From the NCBI RefSeq assembly GCF_013403245.1, contig NZ_JACBNQ010000015.1, forward strand, positions 1-64,000: DNA of 64,000 nucleotides, in the 5' to 3' direction. Positions 54,451-62,867 of the stretch are shown piece by piece. Every line of letters begins with the position of its first letter. Position 1 is the first letter of the stretch. The DNA is from Sedimentibacter hydroxybenzoicus DSM 7310 (GTDB lineage Bacteria; Bacillota; Clostridia; Tissierellales; Sedimentibacteraceae). The translations under genes and the position numbers were made by a program. The notes beneath the pieces are model-generated. The model made no database searches and was not told where the DNA came from. It saw only the letters and a program-made list of their open reading frames with translations.

Positions 54451-56219
54451 CAGCTTTAATGAAACGAATTTTTATGGCTTCCGGAAAATATAAGGGCAGG
54501 ATTGCTCTGGCATTTGTATTTTCTTTTTTAAAGGGTCTTTTGAAAAACATGCCCATAGCCCTGGGGTTTTTCGTTCTGGCAGCCTTTTATAACGGCACTG
54601 CGACCACAGAGCTGTGTATACGTATAGGTATTGCTCTGATTGTAATTATACTGCTTCAGATTCTGTTCCAGAACATTGCAGACAGGCTGCAATCTGCGGC
54701 AGGCTACCTGCTTTTTGCCGACAAGCGCATGGAGCTTGGAGCGCATCTGAGAAAGATGCCCATGGGATACTTTACGGAGGGCAACATCGGTAAAATCAGC
54801 TCGGTTCTTTCAACGGACATGGTATTTATAGAGGAAAACTGCATGACTGTATTAGCCGACATGATGAACTATATATTTTCTCAGATTATAATGCTGGCAT
54901 TCCTGTTTTTCTTCAACCCGTGGATCGGTATTGCGGGAGTGGTTGTAACATTTATGATTCTTCTGTTAGGAAGAGGATTAAAGAAAGAAGCTATGGAGGA
55001 TTCCGCCATCAGGCAGGAGCAGCTTGGTATCCTGACTGATGCAGTTTTAGACTTTACCGAGGGCATCGGTATAATTAAGAGCTACAACATGCTGGGAGAG
55101 AAATCCAAAACCCTGACCGACAGCTTTAAGGAGGTTTGCCGCACCAGCATAGAATTTGAAGAAAACCATACTCCATGGCAGCGCGGGCTAAACCTGATTT
55201 ACAGTCTCGGCGTAACCGCCGTGATTGCACTTTCCGCATTTTTGTATTTTAAAGGAACTATGGATACCCCATACATGATAGGTATCATGCTCTTTGTATT
55301 TGACCTTTTCGGACCTCTCAAGGCACTGTACGGACAGAGTGCAAGGCTGACGGTTATGAACAGCTGCATGGACCGCATCGAGGAGGTTTTTGCGCAGAAG
55401 GAGCTGCCGGACAACGGTGTACGTACCATTCCCGAAAGTACATCCGGACCCCAGGTGCAGTTTGAAAATGTCAGCTTTGCATACGGTGAAAAGAATGTGC
55501 TGAACAATATTTCCTTCAGTCTTGAAAAAAATAAGATGCTTGCTCTCGTAGGACCCTCCGGCGGCGGAAAATCCACAATCGCAAGCCTGCTGGCACGCTT
55601 CTGGGATATTAAATCCGGAAAAATCCTGGTACGTGGTCAGGATGTGCGTGACGTTCCTCTCAGCAACCTCATGGATCATATAAGCATGGTGTTCCAGCGG
55701 GTGTATTTGTTTCAGGACACCATTTACAACAACATCATTATGGGCAGACCCACTGCCGGCCGCGACGAGGTAATAGAAGCTGCAAAGAAAGCCCGCTGCT
55801 ACGACTTTATCATGGCACTGCCCGACGGCTTTGAAACAATCGTTGGCGAAGGCGGCGCAAGCCTTTCCGGAGGTGAGCAGCAGCGTATCTCAATTGCCCG
55901 CTGCATACTGAAGGACGCTCTCATAGTAATCCTGGATGAAGCAACCGCCAGCGTGGATGCCGACAATGAAAGCTACATCCAACAGGCCATAAGCGAGCTC
56001 TGCAAGGGTAAGACACTGCTTGTCATTGCCCACAGACTGAATACCATCCGTCATGCGGACAAAATACTGGTAATATCGGACGGAAAAATTGCAGAGCAGG
56101 GCACACATGAGGAGCTCATGCATACAGGCGGCATCTACAAGCACTTTGTAACCGCAAGAGAAAACAGCAGGGGCTGGAGCAGAAACAGGGGCTGCTTCTG
56201 CCAAAATTCGTCGGCGTAG
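54447..56219 (+). CDS. ABC transporter half-molecule (locus 2, second subunit)
   Basis: About 590 aa. Six membrane segments, then Walker A GPSGGGKSTIASLLARFWD, Q-loop SMVFQRVYLF, signature SLSGGEQQRISIARCIL, Walker B IVILDEATASVDADNE and switch His in VIAHRLNT. It pairs with the preceding subunit, whose stop overlaps its ATG. The last ten or so residues (GCFCQNSSA) look non-native: they run into the DNA of a MATE-like remnant in another frame, suggesting a deletion joined the two. It is the intact equivalent of the split gene at 39977/47308. Confidence 0.92.
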   Translation: MTALMKRIFMASGKYKGRIALAFVFSFLKGLLKNMPIALGFFVLAAFYNGTATTELCIRIGIALIVIILLQILFQNIADRLQSAAGYLLFADKRMELGAHLRKMPMGYFTEGNIGKISSVLSTDMVFIEENCMTVLADMMNYIFSQIIMLAFLFFFNPWIGIAGVVVTFMILLLGRGLKKEAMEDSAIRQEQLGILTDAVLDFTEGIGIIKSYNMLGEKSKTLTDSFKEVCRTSIEFEENHTPWQRGLNLIYSLGVTAVIALSAFLYFKGTMDTPYMIGIMLFVFDLFGPLKALYGQSARLTVMNSCMDRIEEVFAQKELPDNGVRTIPESTSGPQVQFENVSFAYGEKNVLNNISFSLEKNKMLALVGPSGGGKSTIASLLARFWDIKSGKILVRGQDVRDVPLSNLMDHISMVFQRVYLFQDTIYNNIIMGRPTAGRDEVIEAAKKARCYDFIMALPDGFETIVGEGGASLSGGEQQRISIARCILKDALIVILDEATASVDADNESYIQQAISELCKGKTLLVIAHRLNTIRHADKILVISDGKIAEQGTHEELMHTGGIYKHFVTARENSRGWSRNRGCFCQNSSA

Positions 56220-56338
56220 GCGGCATATATTACGGCTCTCTCGTAATTGACACAATTATCGTTCTGTGGACAATGCTGATGGTAAAGAAGGAATTTAACA
56301 GCTTGAGAGAAAGAAAAAATGCTTCAGCGGGGGCATAA
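56210..56338 (+). pseudogene. C-terminal remnant, possibly of a MATE-type efflux protein
   Basis: A plus-strand frame without a start reads VGVGGIYYGSLVIDTIIVLW, then a few residues later VKKEFNSLRERKN and a stop at 56338. A final membrane segment followed by a short charged tail is what the end of a MATE transporter looks like. It overlaps the ABC stop in a different frame. The assignment is weak because only one membrane segment is left. Confidence 0.4.
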
Positions 56339-56389
56339 CCTCCCGCTGTAACCGGTATTACAAATCGTATAGACAGTGTTTTTCAAGTT

Positions 56390-57532
56390 TTATTCCTTAT
56401 TAAAAATATCAATATATCTTTTATAAACAAATATTTTCTTACGTTTACGATTGTCAAGATTATTTAATATTCCCTCTTCAAAAAGTCTTTCAAGCAAGCG
56501 TCCGCTTGTTGCAACACTCACATTTAATTTAGTTGCGGCTTCTTCAATACTAATGGTAGGTTTGTCAAATAAGCCTTCATAAATAATCATAGCATTCTCA
56601 CTGGTACGTCCCATAGCATTTATCTTTTTCAAATCCTCTTCTCTGAGAGTAGTGATACTTCTTGCAATATCAACTGCTTCCTGAGCTGTTTCAATAACTC
56701 CGGTCAGAAAAAACTTTATCCATGTCTCATAATCTCCTTTTGAATGAATACTGTAAAGACAATCATAATACGCTTGTTGATTGCGCTTGATGAATTTTGA
56801 AATATAAAGCGTTGGCTTGTGCAGAATATCATTTGCCGCTAAATAAAATGCAATCAAAAGCCTTCCAACTCTGCCGTTACCGTCCAAGAACGGATGAATC
56901 ATTTCAAATTGACTATGAATAAGTGCTGCTTTGACAAGTGGTGACATCATGTCATCCTCATGCATGAACTTTTCGAAATTATCTAAGCAGCCATTTAAGT
57001 AATCTGCTGAGGGTGGAATATAGCTTGCTGTACTTATAGAATATCCTCCAATCCAGTTCTGTGATCTTCTGAATTCTCCCGGTGTTTTATTTTCCCCTCT
57101 GACACCTTCCATAAGAATGCCATGTATTTCTCTGATAAGTCTTAAAGACAGCGGCAAGGTTTCCAACCTGTCAAATCCGTAAGTTGTAGCTTTTACATAG
57201 TTTTCAATCTCTTTTACATCATTAGGAACTTCATCCGCCATGCCCGCTTCTGCTTTTATCAGATCAGAAAAAGTTGCTTGTGTACCTTCAATTTGCGAAG
57301 ACAAGGCTGCTTCCTTGCGTGCATACATATATACAAAATATCTGGGCGAAATGAGTGTATCTGTCACTTCATCAAGTCTTCCAATATATCTGTTTGCTTC
57401 AGATATTAAATAAATCATTTCATCATCATATTGTATTGATGGGTTTTGCGGCGGCATAGGTGCAGGTATAAAACAATTATACTCAGCATTGCCGCTTCCT
57501 GCTTTAATTTTTCGTCCTGCTCTGTTTTTCAC
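56390..57532 (-). CDS. Fic family protein, probable AMP transferase with winged-helix end
   Basis: About 380 aa. Canonical Fic motif HPFLDGNGRVGR (about residues 213-224), which binds ATP and transfers AMP to a protein hydroxyl. An inhibitory-helix motif, SSQIEGT near residue 83, marks a self-inhibited Fic protein with the helix in front of the core. The last 70 residues (TISIEEAATKLNVSVATSGR) form a winged helix, so it may bind its own promoter. The GTG at 57532 is preferred over the ATG 15 bp upstream because GAGGAG lies 7 nt before it. No antitoxin gene is next to it. Confidence 0.9.
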   Translation of the reverse strand: MKNRAGRKIKAGSGNAEYNCFIPAPMPPQNPSIQYDDEMIYLISEANRYIGRLDEVTDTLISPRYFVYMYARKEAALSSQIEGTQATFSDLIKAEAGMADEVPNDVKEIENYVKATTYGFDRLETLPLSLRLIREIHGILMEGVRGENKTPGEFRRSQNWIGGYSISTASYIPPSADYLNGCLDNFEKFMHEDDMMSPLVKAALIHSQFEMIHPFLDGNGRVGRLLIAFYLAANDILHKPTLYISKFIKRNQQAYYDCLYSIHSKGDYETWIKFFLTGVIETAQEAVDIARSITTLREEDLKKINAMGRTSENAMIIYEGLFDKPTISIEEAATKLNVSVATSGRLLERLFEEGILNNLDNRKRKKIFVYKRYIDIFNKE

Positions 57533-57576
57533 AAAATCACTCCTCATTTTTAACTTTAAAATGATTATATATTATT

Positions 57577-57669
57577 TTTATTTGCATTTCAATAGTTGAA
57601 TTGAAAATTAAGTTAATTTATTTGCATTTTTATGCCCCAAATGAAAATACATAATTTTTATTTGCATTT
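57577..57669. repeat. Three 13-bp repeats at exact 40-bp spacing upstream of fic
   Basis: TTTATTTGCATTT occurs at 57577-57589, 57617-57629 and 57657-57669, each start exactly 40 bp after the last. They lie 45 to 137 bp before the Fic start. Evenly phased sites suggest cooperative binding of a regulator, possibly the Fic protein's own winged helix. Confidence 0.85.
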
Positions 57670-57805
57670 ATAACAAAAATCGGTTGAGCTATAATTTTTC
57701 CAGCTCAACCGATATAAATTTACATAACAATTAAAAAGTACCACATTTCATTTCTGAACCACTTGCTTGGTCACAGCATAATTGCTCGAAATACGGATAA
57801 ATCAA

Positions 57806-58765
57806 TCATGCATTATTGGTTTCTTCTTTCTCGTCTTTCATTGCAGCAAAGAAATTAGCAATTATCGCTCCTGAAATATTATGCCATACACTGAATATTG
57901 CACCTGGTATTGTAGCCAGCGGATATTGAGCAAATGCTGTTGCAGCCAAAGATGTTGCTAAGCCTGAATTTTGCATACCTACTTCGATAGCTATTGTCTT
58001 TTGTTTTGATAAGCTTAATCCAAATACTCTAGCTGTAAAGAAGCCTAATAAATATCCGAAGCTATTGTGTAATATTACAATTGCAATAATTAAAAGTCCG
58101 CTGGTCATTAATTTTGCTGAATTTAATGAAACTACGGTAGCAACTATGGCCACAATTGCTGTTACAGAAACAAGCGGTAAAATCTTAACCAATTTTTCTG
58201 TTATTTTTCCAAAGAACTTGTTGATTACAAAACCTAAAGCAATTGGTACAATTACAACCTGAACTATAGAAATAAACATACTCATAACATCTACTTCTAC
58301 AGTTGCCCCTATAAGAAGCTTAGTTATAAACGGAGTTAAAATCGGTGCAAATAAAGTTGAAAAGCTTGTTATTGTTACAGATAATGCTACATCACCCTTT
58401 GCTAAGAAAGTCATAACATTTGAAGATGTTCCGCCGGGACATGTACCTACCAGCACAACACCTACTGCTAATTCCGGCGGCAGATTAAATATTTTAACCA
58501 ATGATAAAGCAATCAGCGGCATAATCGCAAACTGCGACGCAAATCCTATCAATACTTCTAAAGGTCTGCTTAATACTAATTTAAAATCGTCCAATTTTAA
58601 AGTCAGTCCCATACCAAACATTACAATCATTAATAATGGATTAATATAAGATGCCTTTAAGAAAGAAAATGTTGTCGGCACAAATAATGCTATTGCCGCT
58701 ATTACTATAACTATATATGCCATGTACTTTCCTACAAAATTACTTAATTTTTCTAATACCCTCAT
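57806..58765 (-). CDS. BASS family sodium-dependent organic anion transporter
   Basis: About 319 aa, with nine or ten hydrophobic segments. Bile-acid:sodium symporter family phrases: MFGMGLTLKLDDFKLVLSRP, GTCPGGTSSNVMTFLAKGD and IEVGMQNSGLATSLA. Members carry bile acids, pantoate, keto acids and other organic anions with sodium. It follows ilvD (about 46 bp) in one transcript, so its substrate may be a keto or hydroxy acid linked to that enzyme. The ATG at 58765 has AGGAGAGGA upstream. Confidence 0.88.
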   Translation of the reverse strand: MRVLEKLSNFVGKYMAYIVIVIAAIALFVPTTFSFLKASYINPLLMIVMFGMGLTLKLDDFKLVLSRPLEVLIGFASQFAIMPLIALSLVKIFNLPPELAVGVVLVGTCPGGTSSNVMTFLAKGDVALSVTITSFSTLFAPILTPFITKLLIGATVEVDVMSMFISIVQVVIVPIALGFVINKFFGKITEKLVKILPLVSVTAIVAIVATVVSLNSAKLMTSGLLIIAIVILHNSFGYLLGFFTARVFGLSLSKQKTIAIEVGMQNSGLATSLAATAFAQYPLATIPGAIFSVWHNISGAIIANFFAAMKDEKEETNNA

Positions 58766-58811
58766 TTTAATATCCTCTCCTATTAACATAATTTTAATTT
58801 TTGTACATTAA

Positions 58812-60479
58812 CTATTTTTGAACCTCTAATACTGCTCCCCTGTTTCCGGAAGTAACCAAAGCTGCATATCTTGATAGATAGCCTGTCGTAATTCTCGGCT
58901 CTCTTGGCTTCCACTCCGCTCTTCTTCTTTCTAATTCTTCATCTGTAGCTACAAATTCTATTTTATTATTTTTTATATCAATTTTTATAATATCTCCTTC
59001 TTCAACTAAGGCTATATTTCCTCCTACCGCAGCTTCCGGAGAAACATGACCTATGGCTGCACCTCTCGTTGCTCCCGAGAAACGTCCGTCAGTTATAAGT
59101 GCGACACTGCTTCCTAATCCTCTTCCCACAATTGCCGATGTAGGACTCAGCATTTCTCTCATACCCGGTCCGCCCTTAGGGCCTTCATAACGTATGACAA
59201 CAACATCTCCTGCCACAATCTTCCCTGAGTTGATTGCTTCAATTGCATCTTCTTCACAATCAAACACTTTTGCAGGTCCTTCATGAACCATCATTTCAGG
59301 TGCAACAGCCGATCTTTTTACAACGCAGGAATCAGGAGCTAAGTTACCTTTCAATACGGCAATTCCGCCTATTTCGCTATAAGGGTTTTCAATTGGTCTG
59401 ATAACGTCATGATTTTTATTAACACAGCCTTCAATATTTTCTGCTACTGTTTTTCCTGTGCAAGTTATTAAATCAGTTTTTAACAGACCTTTTTTATTTA
59501 ATTCATTCATAACCGCATAAACACCGCCGGCCTCATTTAAATCTTCAATATAAGTATGTCCTGCCGGTGCCAAATGACAAAGGTTCGGTGTTTTAGCACT
59601 GATTTCGTTAGCTATATCAAGATTTAATTCTACTTTAGCTTCGTGAGCTATGGCCGGTAAATGAAGCATGCTGTTTGTGCTGCAGCCTAATGCCATGTCC
59701 ACTGCAAGCGCGTTGAGAAATGCATCCTCAGTCATTATGTCTCTGGGTTTTATATCATTTTTTATTAATTCCATGATCTGCATACCTGCGTGTTTTGCAA
59801 GTCGTATTCTTTCTGAATAAACAGCTGGGATTGTACCGTTTCCTTTTAACCCCATCCCTAAAACTTCAGTCAGACAATTCATACTGTTTGCTGTATACAT
59901 GCCTGAACATGAACCACATGTCGGACATGCTTTATTTTCATATTCTTCTACTTCTTCCAATGTCATTTTTCCTGCATTATAAGCTCCGACTGCTTCAAAC
60001 ATGCTTGAAAGGCTTGTTTTCTGACCTTTAACTCTTCCGGCAAGCATTGGTCCGCCGCTTACGAATATAGCCGGAATATTAATTCTTGCAGCTGCCATTA
60101 ATAAGCCCGGTACATTTTTATCACAGTTAGGAACCATTACAAGACCGTCAAAAGCATGAGCCATTGACATTGCTTCTGTAGAATCTGTTATTAACTCTCT
60201 CGTAGCAAGTGAATATTTCATCCCTACATGCCCCATTGCAATACCGTCGCATACTGCTATGGCAGGAAATACTACCGGTGTCCCTCCGGCCATAGCAACT
60301 CCCATTTTTACCGCTTCAACAATTTTATCAAGATTCATATGACCGGGAACTATTTCATTGTATGAACTGACAATACCTATTAAAGGTCTGTCCAGCTCCT
60401 CCTTAGTAAGTCCTAATGCATTAAATAATGAACGATGCGGTGCTTTTTGAACACCTTTTGTTACTGAATTACTTCTCAT
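58812..60479 (-). CDS. ilvD: Dihydroxy-acid dehydratase
   Basis: A 555-aa iron-sulfur dehydratase converting 2,3-dihydroxy acids to 2-oxo acids in valine, leucine and isoleucine synthesis. Fe-S cysteines in [11 protein letters not shown] and [39 protein letters not shown] near the end. Length normal. No other ilv gene is nearby; instead it pairs with a BASS transporter and a FadR-type regulator, so it may have a catabolic or specialised role, for example on a sugar acid. Confidence 0.93.
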   Translation of the reverse strand: MRSNSVTKGVQKAPHRSLFNALGLTKEELDRPLIGIVSSYNEIVPGHMNLDKIVEAVKMGVAMAGGTPVVFPAIAVCDGIAMGHVGMKYSLATRELITDSTEAMSMAHAFDGLVMVPNCDKNVPGLLMAAARINIPAIFVSGGPMLAGRVKGQKTSLSSMFEAVGAYNAGKMTLEEVEEYENKACPTCGSCSGMYTANSMNCLTEVLGMGLKGNGTIPAVYSERIRLAKHAGMQIMELIKNDIKPRDIMTEDAFLNALAVDMALGCSTNSMLHLPAIAHEAKVELNLDIANEISAKTPNLCHLAPAGHTYIEDLNEAGGVYAVMNELNKKGLLKTDLITCTGKTVAENIEGCVNKNHDVIRPIENPYSEIGGIAVLKGNLAPDSCVVKRSAVAPEMMVHEGPAKVFDCEEDAIEAINSGKIVAGDVVVIRYEGPKGGPGMREMLSPTSAIVGRGLGSSVALITDGRFSGATRGAAIGHVSPEAAVGGNIALVEEGDIIKIDIKNNKIEFVATDEELERRRAEWKPREPRITTGYLSRYAALVTSGNRGAVLEVQK

Positions 60480-60600
60480 TTTTGTTTTCCTCCTACTTTT
60501 AAGGTAGTTTCAATAAGCTACCCTTATTTTCTTTTAATATATATTCGGCAAAACTTGTATGATGTCTTTTTTCAAAAAAACTCTTAATTTCTATATTTTC

Positions 60601-60629
60601 ATTATAATCTATATGAAAATCGCTGTCAA
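60601..60629 (-). promoter_or_regulatory. Promoter of ilvD
   Basis: Minus strand TTGACA (60624-60629), 17 bp, TATAAT (60601-60606): perfect consensus hexamers and spacing, about 120 bp before the ATG. Confidence 0.85.
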
Positions 60630-60656
60630 TACGATAAAAAATAATTTTTTATCAAA

Positions 60657-60697
60657 AAGAGGTAGTACCTCTTTATCAAAAAGACATATTACCTCTC
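60657..60697. promoter_or_regulatory. FadR-type operator pair between ilvD and the GntR gene
   Basis: AAGAGGTAGTACCTCTT (60657-60673) is a perfect 17-bp palindrome around a central G. A second, weaker copy (AAGACATATTACCTCTC) follows at 60681-60697. Both fit the GGT-N-ACC rule of FadR-type GntR regulators and lie between the two divergent promoters. Confidence 0.75.
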
Positions 60698-60698
60698 C

Positions 60699-60727
60699 TT
60701 TACTTTACAGCAAAAATATACTACAAT
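60699..60727 (+). promoter_or_regulatory. Promoter of the second GntR gene
   Basis: TTTACT (60699-60704), 17 bp, TACAAT (60722-60727), directly downstream of the second operator half and about 36 bp before the start codon. Confidence 0.7.
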
Positions 60728-60762
60728 AAAAATATAAAATTTTTTAAATATCGGAGATGATT

Positions 60763-61452
60763 ATGATAAATAATTTCGTTCCTGTCTCAAGTATAATTGC
60801 GAATAGAATAAGTGATATGATTTTTATTGAAAAAAAATACATGCCTGGTGATAAATTGCCCAGCGAAAAAATACTGTCCGATGAACTTGGCGTCAGCCGG
60901 ACATCATTAAGAGAAGCAATTAAAATGCTTGTTGCAAATGGAGTACTGACGATTGAGAGAGGGCGAGGCACTTTTGTCACAGCTAATCCGAATTCTCAGA
61001 ATGATCCTTTTGGAATATCTTACTTAGAAGATAAAAAAAAGTTAGTACTGAACTGGTTTGAAATGCGTCTGATGTTTGAACCCGCTGTAGTGAAACTGGC
61101 AATTGAAAGAGCAACCGAAAGCGATATTGAAGAAATCATAAAATATGAGCAGGAAGCATTTACAGAAGCTACAAATAACAGACCTTTTCAAGCAGCTGAC
61201 CAGAAATTTCACGCAGCTATAGCAAAAGCAACACATAATAATGTTATCGAATCAATGCTGCCGACACTTGGAGCCGCTATAAAAGATGCTATAGATACCG
61301 CCTTTTATACCGGTAATTATAAGTTAGCTGTCGAAAACGCAATAATATATCACCGTATGATAGCTGATTTTATTAAAAACAGAGATGCCGACGGTGCTGC
61401 TTTAGCAATGTACTATCATATTAAAAGAGGGATAACTGATTTAAATTTATGA
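60763..61452 (+). CDS. GntR family regulator, FadR/FCD subfamily (beside ilvD)
   Basis: About 229 aa. Winged helix KLPSEKILSDELGVSRTSLR, EAIKMLVANGVLTIERGRGT, then an FCD domain with ligand/metal residues in the FEMRLMFEP Asp/Glu region, DQKFHAAIAKATHN and YHRMIADFI. Divergent from ilvD-BASS with a palindromic operator pair between, so it probably represses both. The ATG at 60763 is chosen since GGAG is 6 nt upstream, whereas it touches the earlier ATG. Confidence 0.9.
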   Translation: MINNFVPVSSIIANRISDMIFIEKKYMPGDKLPSEKILSDELGVSRTSLREAIKMLVANGVLTIERGRGTFVTANPNSQNDPFGISYLEDKKKLVLNWFEMRLMFEPAVVKLAIERATESDIEEIIKYEQEAFTEATNNRPFQAADQKFHAAIAKATHNNVIESMLPTLGAAIKDAIDTAFYTGNYKLAVENAIIYHRMIADFIKNRDADGAALAMYYHIKRGITDLNL

Positions 61453-61620
61453 TACACCATCCTTCGCCGCAGGGTACACACCTTTAAGGATGAAGCTCGT
61501 TGTGCTACTGTTTCACTTTATGCTGCTGATGTTAAAATACTACTAAATACGCCAAAATCCAGAAAAGACAAAATACCACTTTAGTAAGTTAGCTTTTGTC
61601 TCTCTTAAATCCTATATAAG

Positions 61621-61712
61621 AATAAACCATTATTTATGTTTATACAGATTGACGACAAAGTCATCAAGATGATAGGCTTCGGCAGCCTTAATAAACTATT
61701 ATTTATGTTTAT
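61621..61712. repeat. Short direct repeat around the end of the AP2-domain gene
   Basis: A 23-bp sequence (AATAAAC then ATTATTTATGTTTAT) is present at 61621-61643 and, with one difference, at 61690-61712: a 69-bp unit. The unique part between contains two small dyads (TTGACGAC/GTCATCAA and AGGCT/AGCCT). It looks like a tandem duplication or insertion at the 3' end of the gene. Confidence 0.65.
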
Positions 61713-62529
61713 CTTTTTCTCTGTCATACAAATAAAAATTGTTTTCCAAGAATGGTCTTACCAGTCGTTCTTCTGCTTCCCATCTAGCTTTTGCAGCATC
61801 CGTTATATTATCATATTTCCCAAGATAATAATCTACACCTTTAAATGTAAGCTTAGCAATCCATGAATTACTTCTGCTATGATATGAAACACCTTTTATC
61901 CCACTTCGATTATTAACAGGAACTTTTGTGGATGCTATAATTTCAAGACATGTACCATCAATCAAGGTTCTATAATCAATTTTCTGCAGGCATCCGCAGC
62001 TTTGGGTATGTCCATTTTTTAGGTTTGAAATGCTGACACTGCATAAATTGCCACAATCACATCTACATATCCATTTTTGTGGTAGATTCTCCACTGAAGT
62101 ATCTGGATACAGGGATGTAAGTTTCCCAAATCTTTGGTTTGAGATATCTTTCTTCTCCAAATTATAACATCCGCAACTTTTGGTAAACCCTCTTGTGAGA
62201 TTTGGCCCTGAAACTAAAATCGTATTACCACAATCACAACTGCATTCCCAAACAATACTTCCGCTGCTTCTATGCTCTGTAGGTCTGTTGGCTATTAATC
62301 TTCCAAAACGCCGCCCGCTTATATCCCTATATTTTCGCCTGTTTTTCTCTTCAAGACAACCGCAACTTTTTGTTCTTCCTGATACTATATTGCTTTTATA
62401 AGCAGTCTTTATAGTACCACACTCACATATACATTCATAAACCAGGTAACCTTTTTCATTTCTATATTCTCTTAAAACAGTAAGAAGTCCGAATTTATGA
62501 CCAATTATATTCTTACTAGTTCCTTTCAT
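61699..62529 (-). CDS. AP2-domain protein with three zinc-ribbon-like repeats
   Basis: A 276-aa protein of four modules. Three repeats of about 55 residues, each opening with a G/Q-K/R-FG-L-T phrase (GHKFGLLTVL, GRRFGRLIAN, NQRFGKLTSL), followed by a CxCxCG cluster and ending in SCGC (TKSCGCL, TKSCGCY, TQSCGCL), are plausible zinc binders. The C-terminal 75 residues form an AP2-like DNA-binding domain (SGIKGVSYHSRSNSWIAKLT). Proteins of this kind occur in phages and Clostridial genomes, often beside mobile DNA. It stands alone here. Likely DNA-binding; function unknown. Confidence 0.75.
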   Translation of the reverse strand: MKGTSKNIIGHKFGLLTVLREYRNEKGYLVYECICECGTIKTAYKSNIVSGRTKSCGCLEEKNRRKYRDISGRRFGRLIANRPTEHRSSGSIVWECSCDCGNTILVSGPNLTRGFTKSCGCYNLEKKDISNQRFGKLTSLYPDTSVENLPQKWICRCDCGNLCSVSISNLKNGHTQSCGCLQKIDYRTLIDGTCLEIIASTKVPVNNRSGIKGVSYHSRSNSWIAKLTFKGVDYYLGKYDNITDAAKARWEAEERLVRPFLENNFYLYDREKDKHK

Positions 62530-62867
62530 ATATGAATCACCCTTTTTATTTCACTTTATATTGACATGCTTTCAGATTGACTTACGGCAAATGATACAAC
62601 TTAAATAAAGTATAATAGAAAAATTGTTTTATTTTAAATCCATGTATTGAGTTATTGTTTTCATGTATCGAATTTCCCTCCGTATAGCCTTATCCTGTTA
62701 CCGGAAAAGAAATAAGTATATTATAACTAGTTAAAGGTACAATATACTTAATCAATTGATCCTTGACAGATTAGCAATAACCATATTTCTACATTATATT
62801 ACTTTGTATCCTTAACCAATTATTAATTAAAGATATGAGAATATTAAAAACCATTTACACTACCGAT
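62530..62867. other. AT-rich intergenic DNA
   Basis: Between the AP2-domain gene and the SLH protein gene. A TTGACA and several TATAAT-like words are present, but none at proper mutual spacing. No gene or clear terminator was recognised. Confidence 0.4.

Noticed and set aside
55188-55679. Minus-strand frames of 125 and 163 codons over the second ABC subunit
   Set aside because: Shadows of the conserved ABC gene; no independent support.
61636-61866. A 76-codon plus-strand frame across the end of the AP2-domain gene
   Set aside because: Composition is hydrophobic by virtue of antisense A/T bias, no ribosome binding site, and it overlaps the better supported gene.
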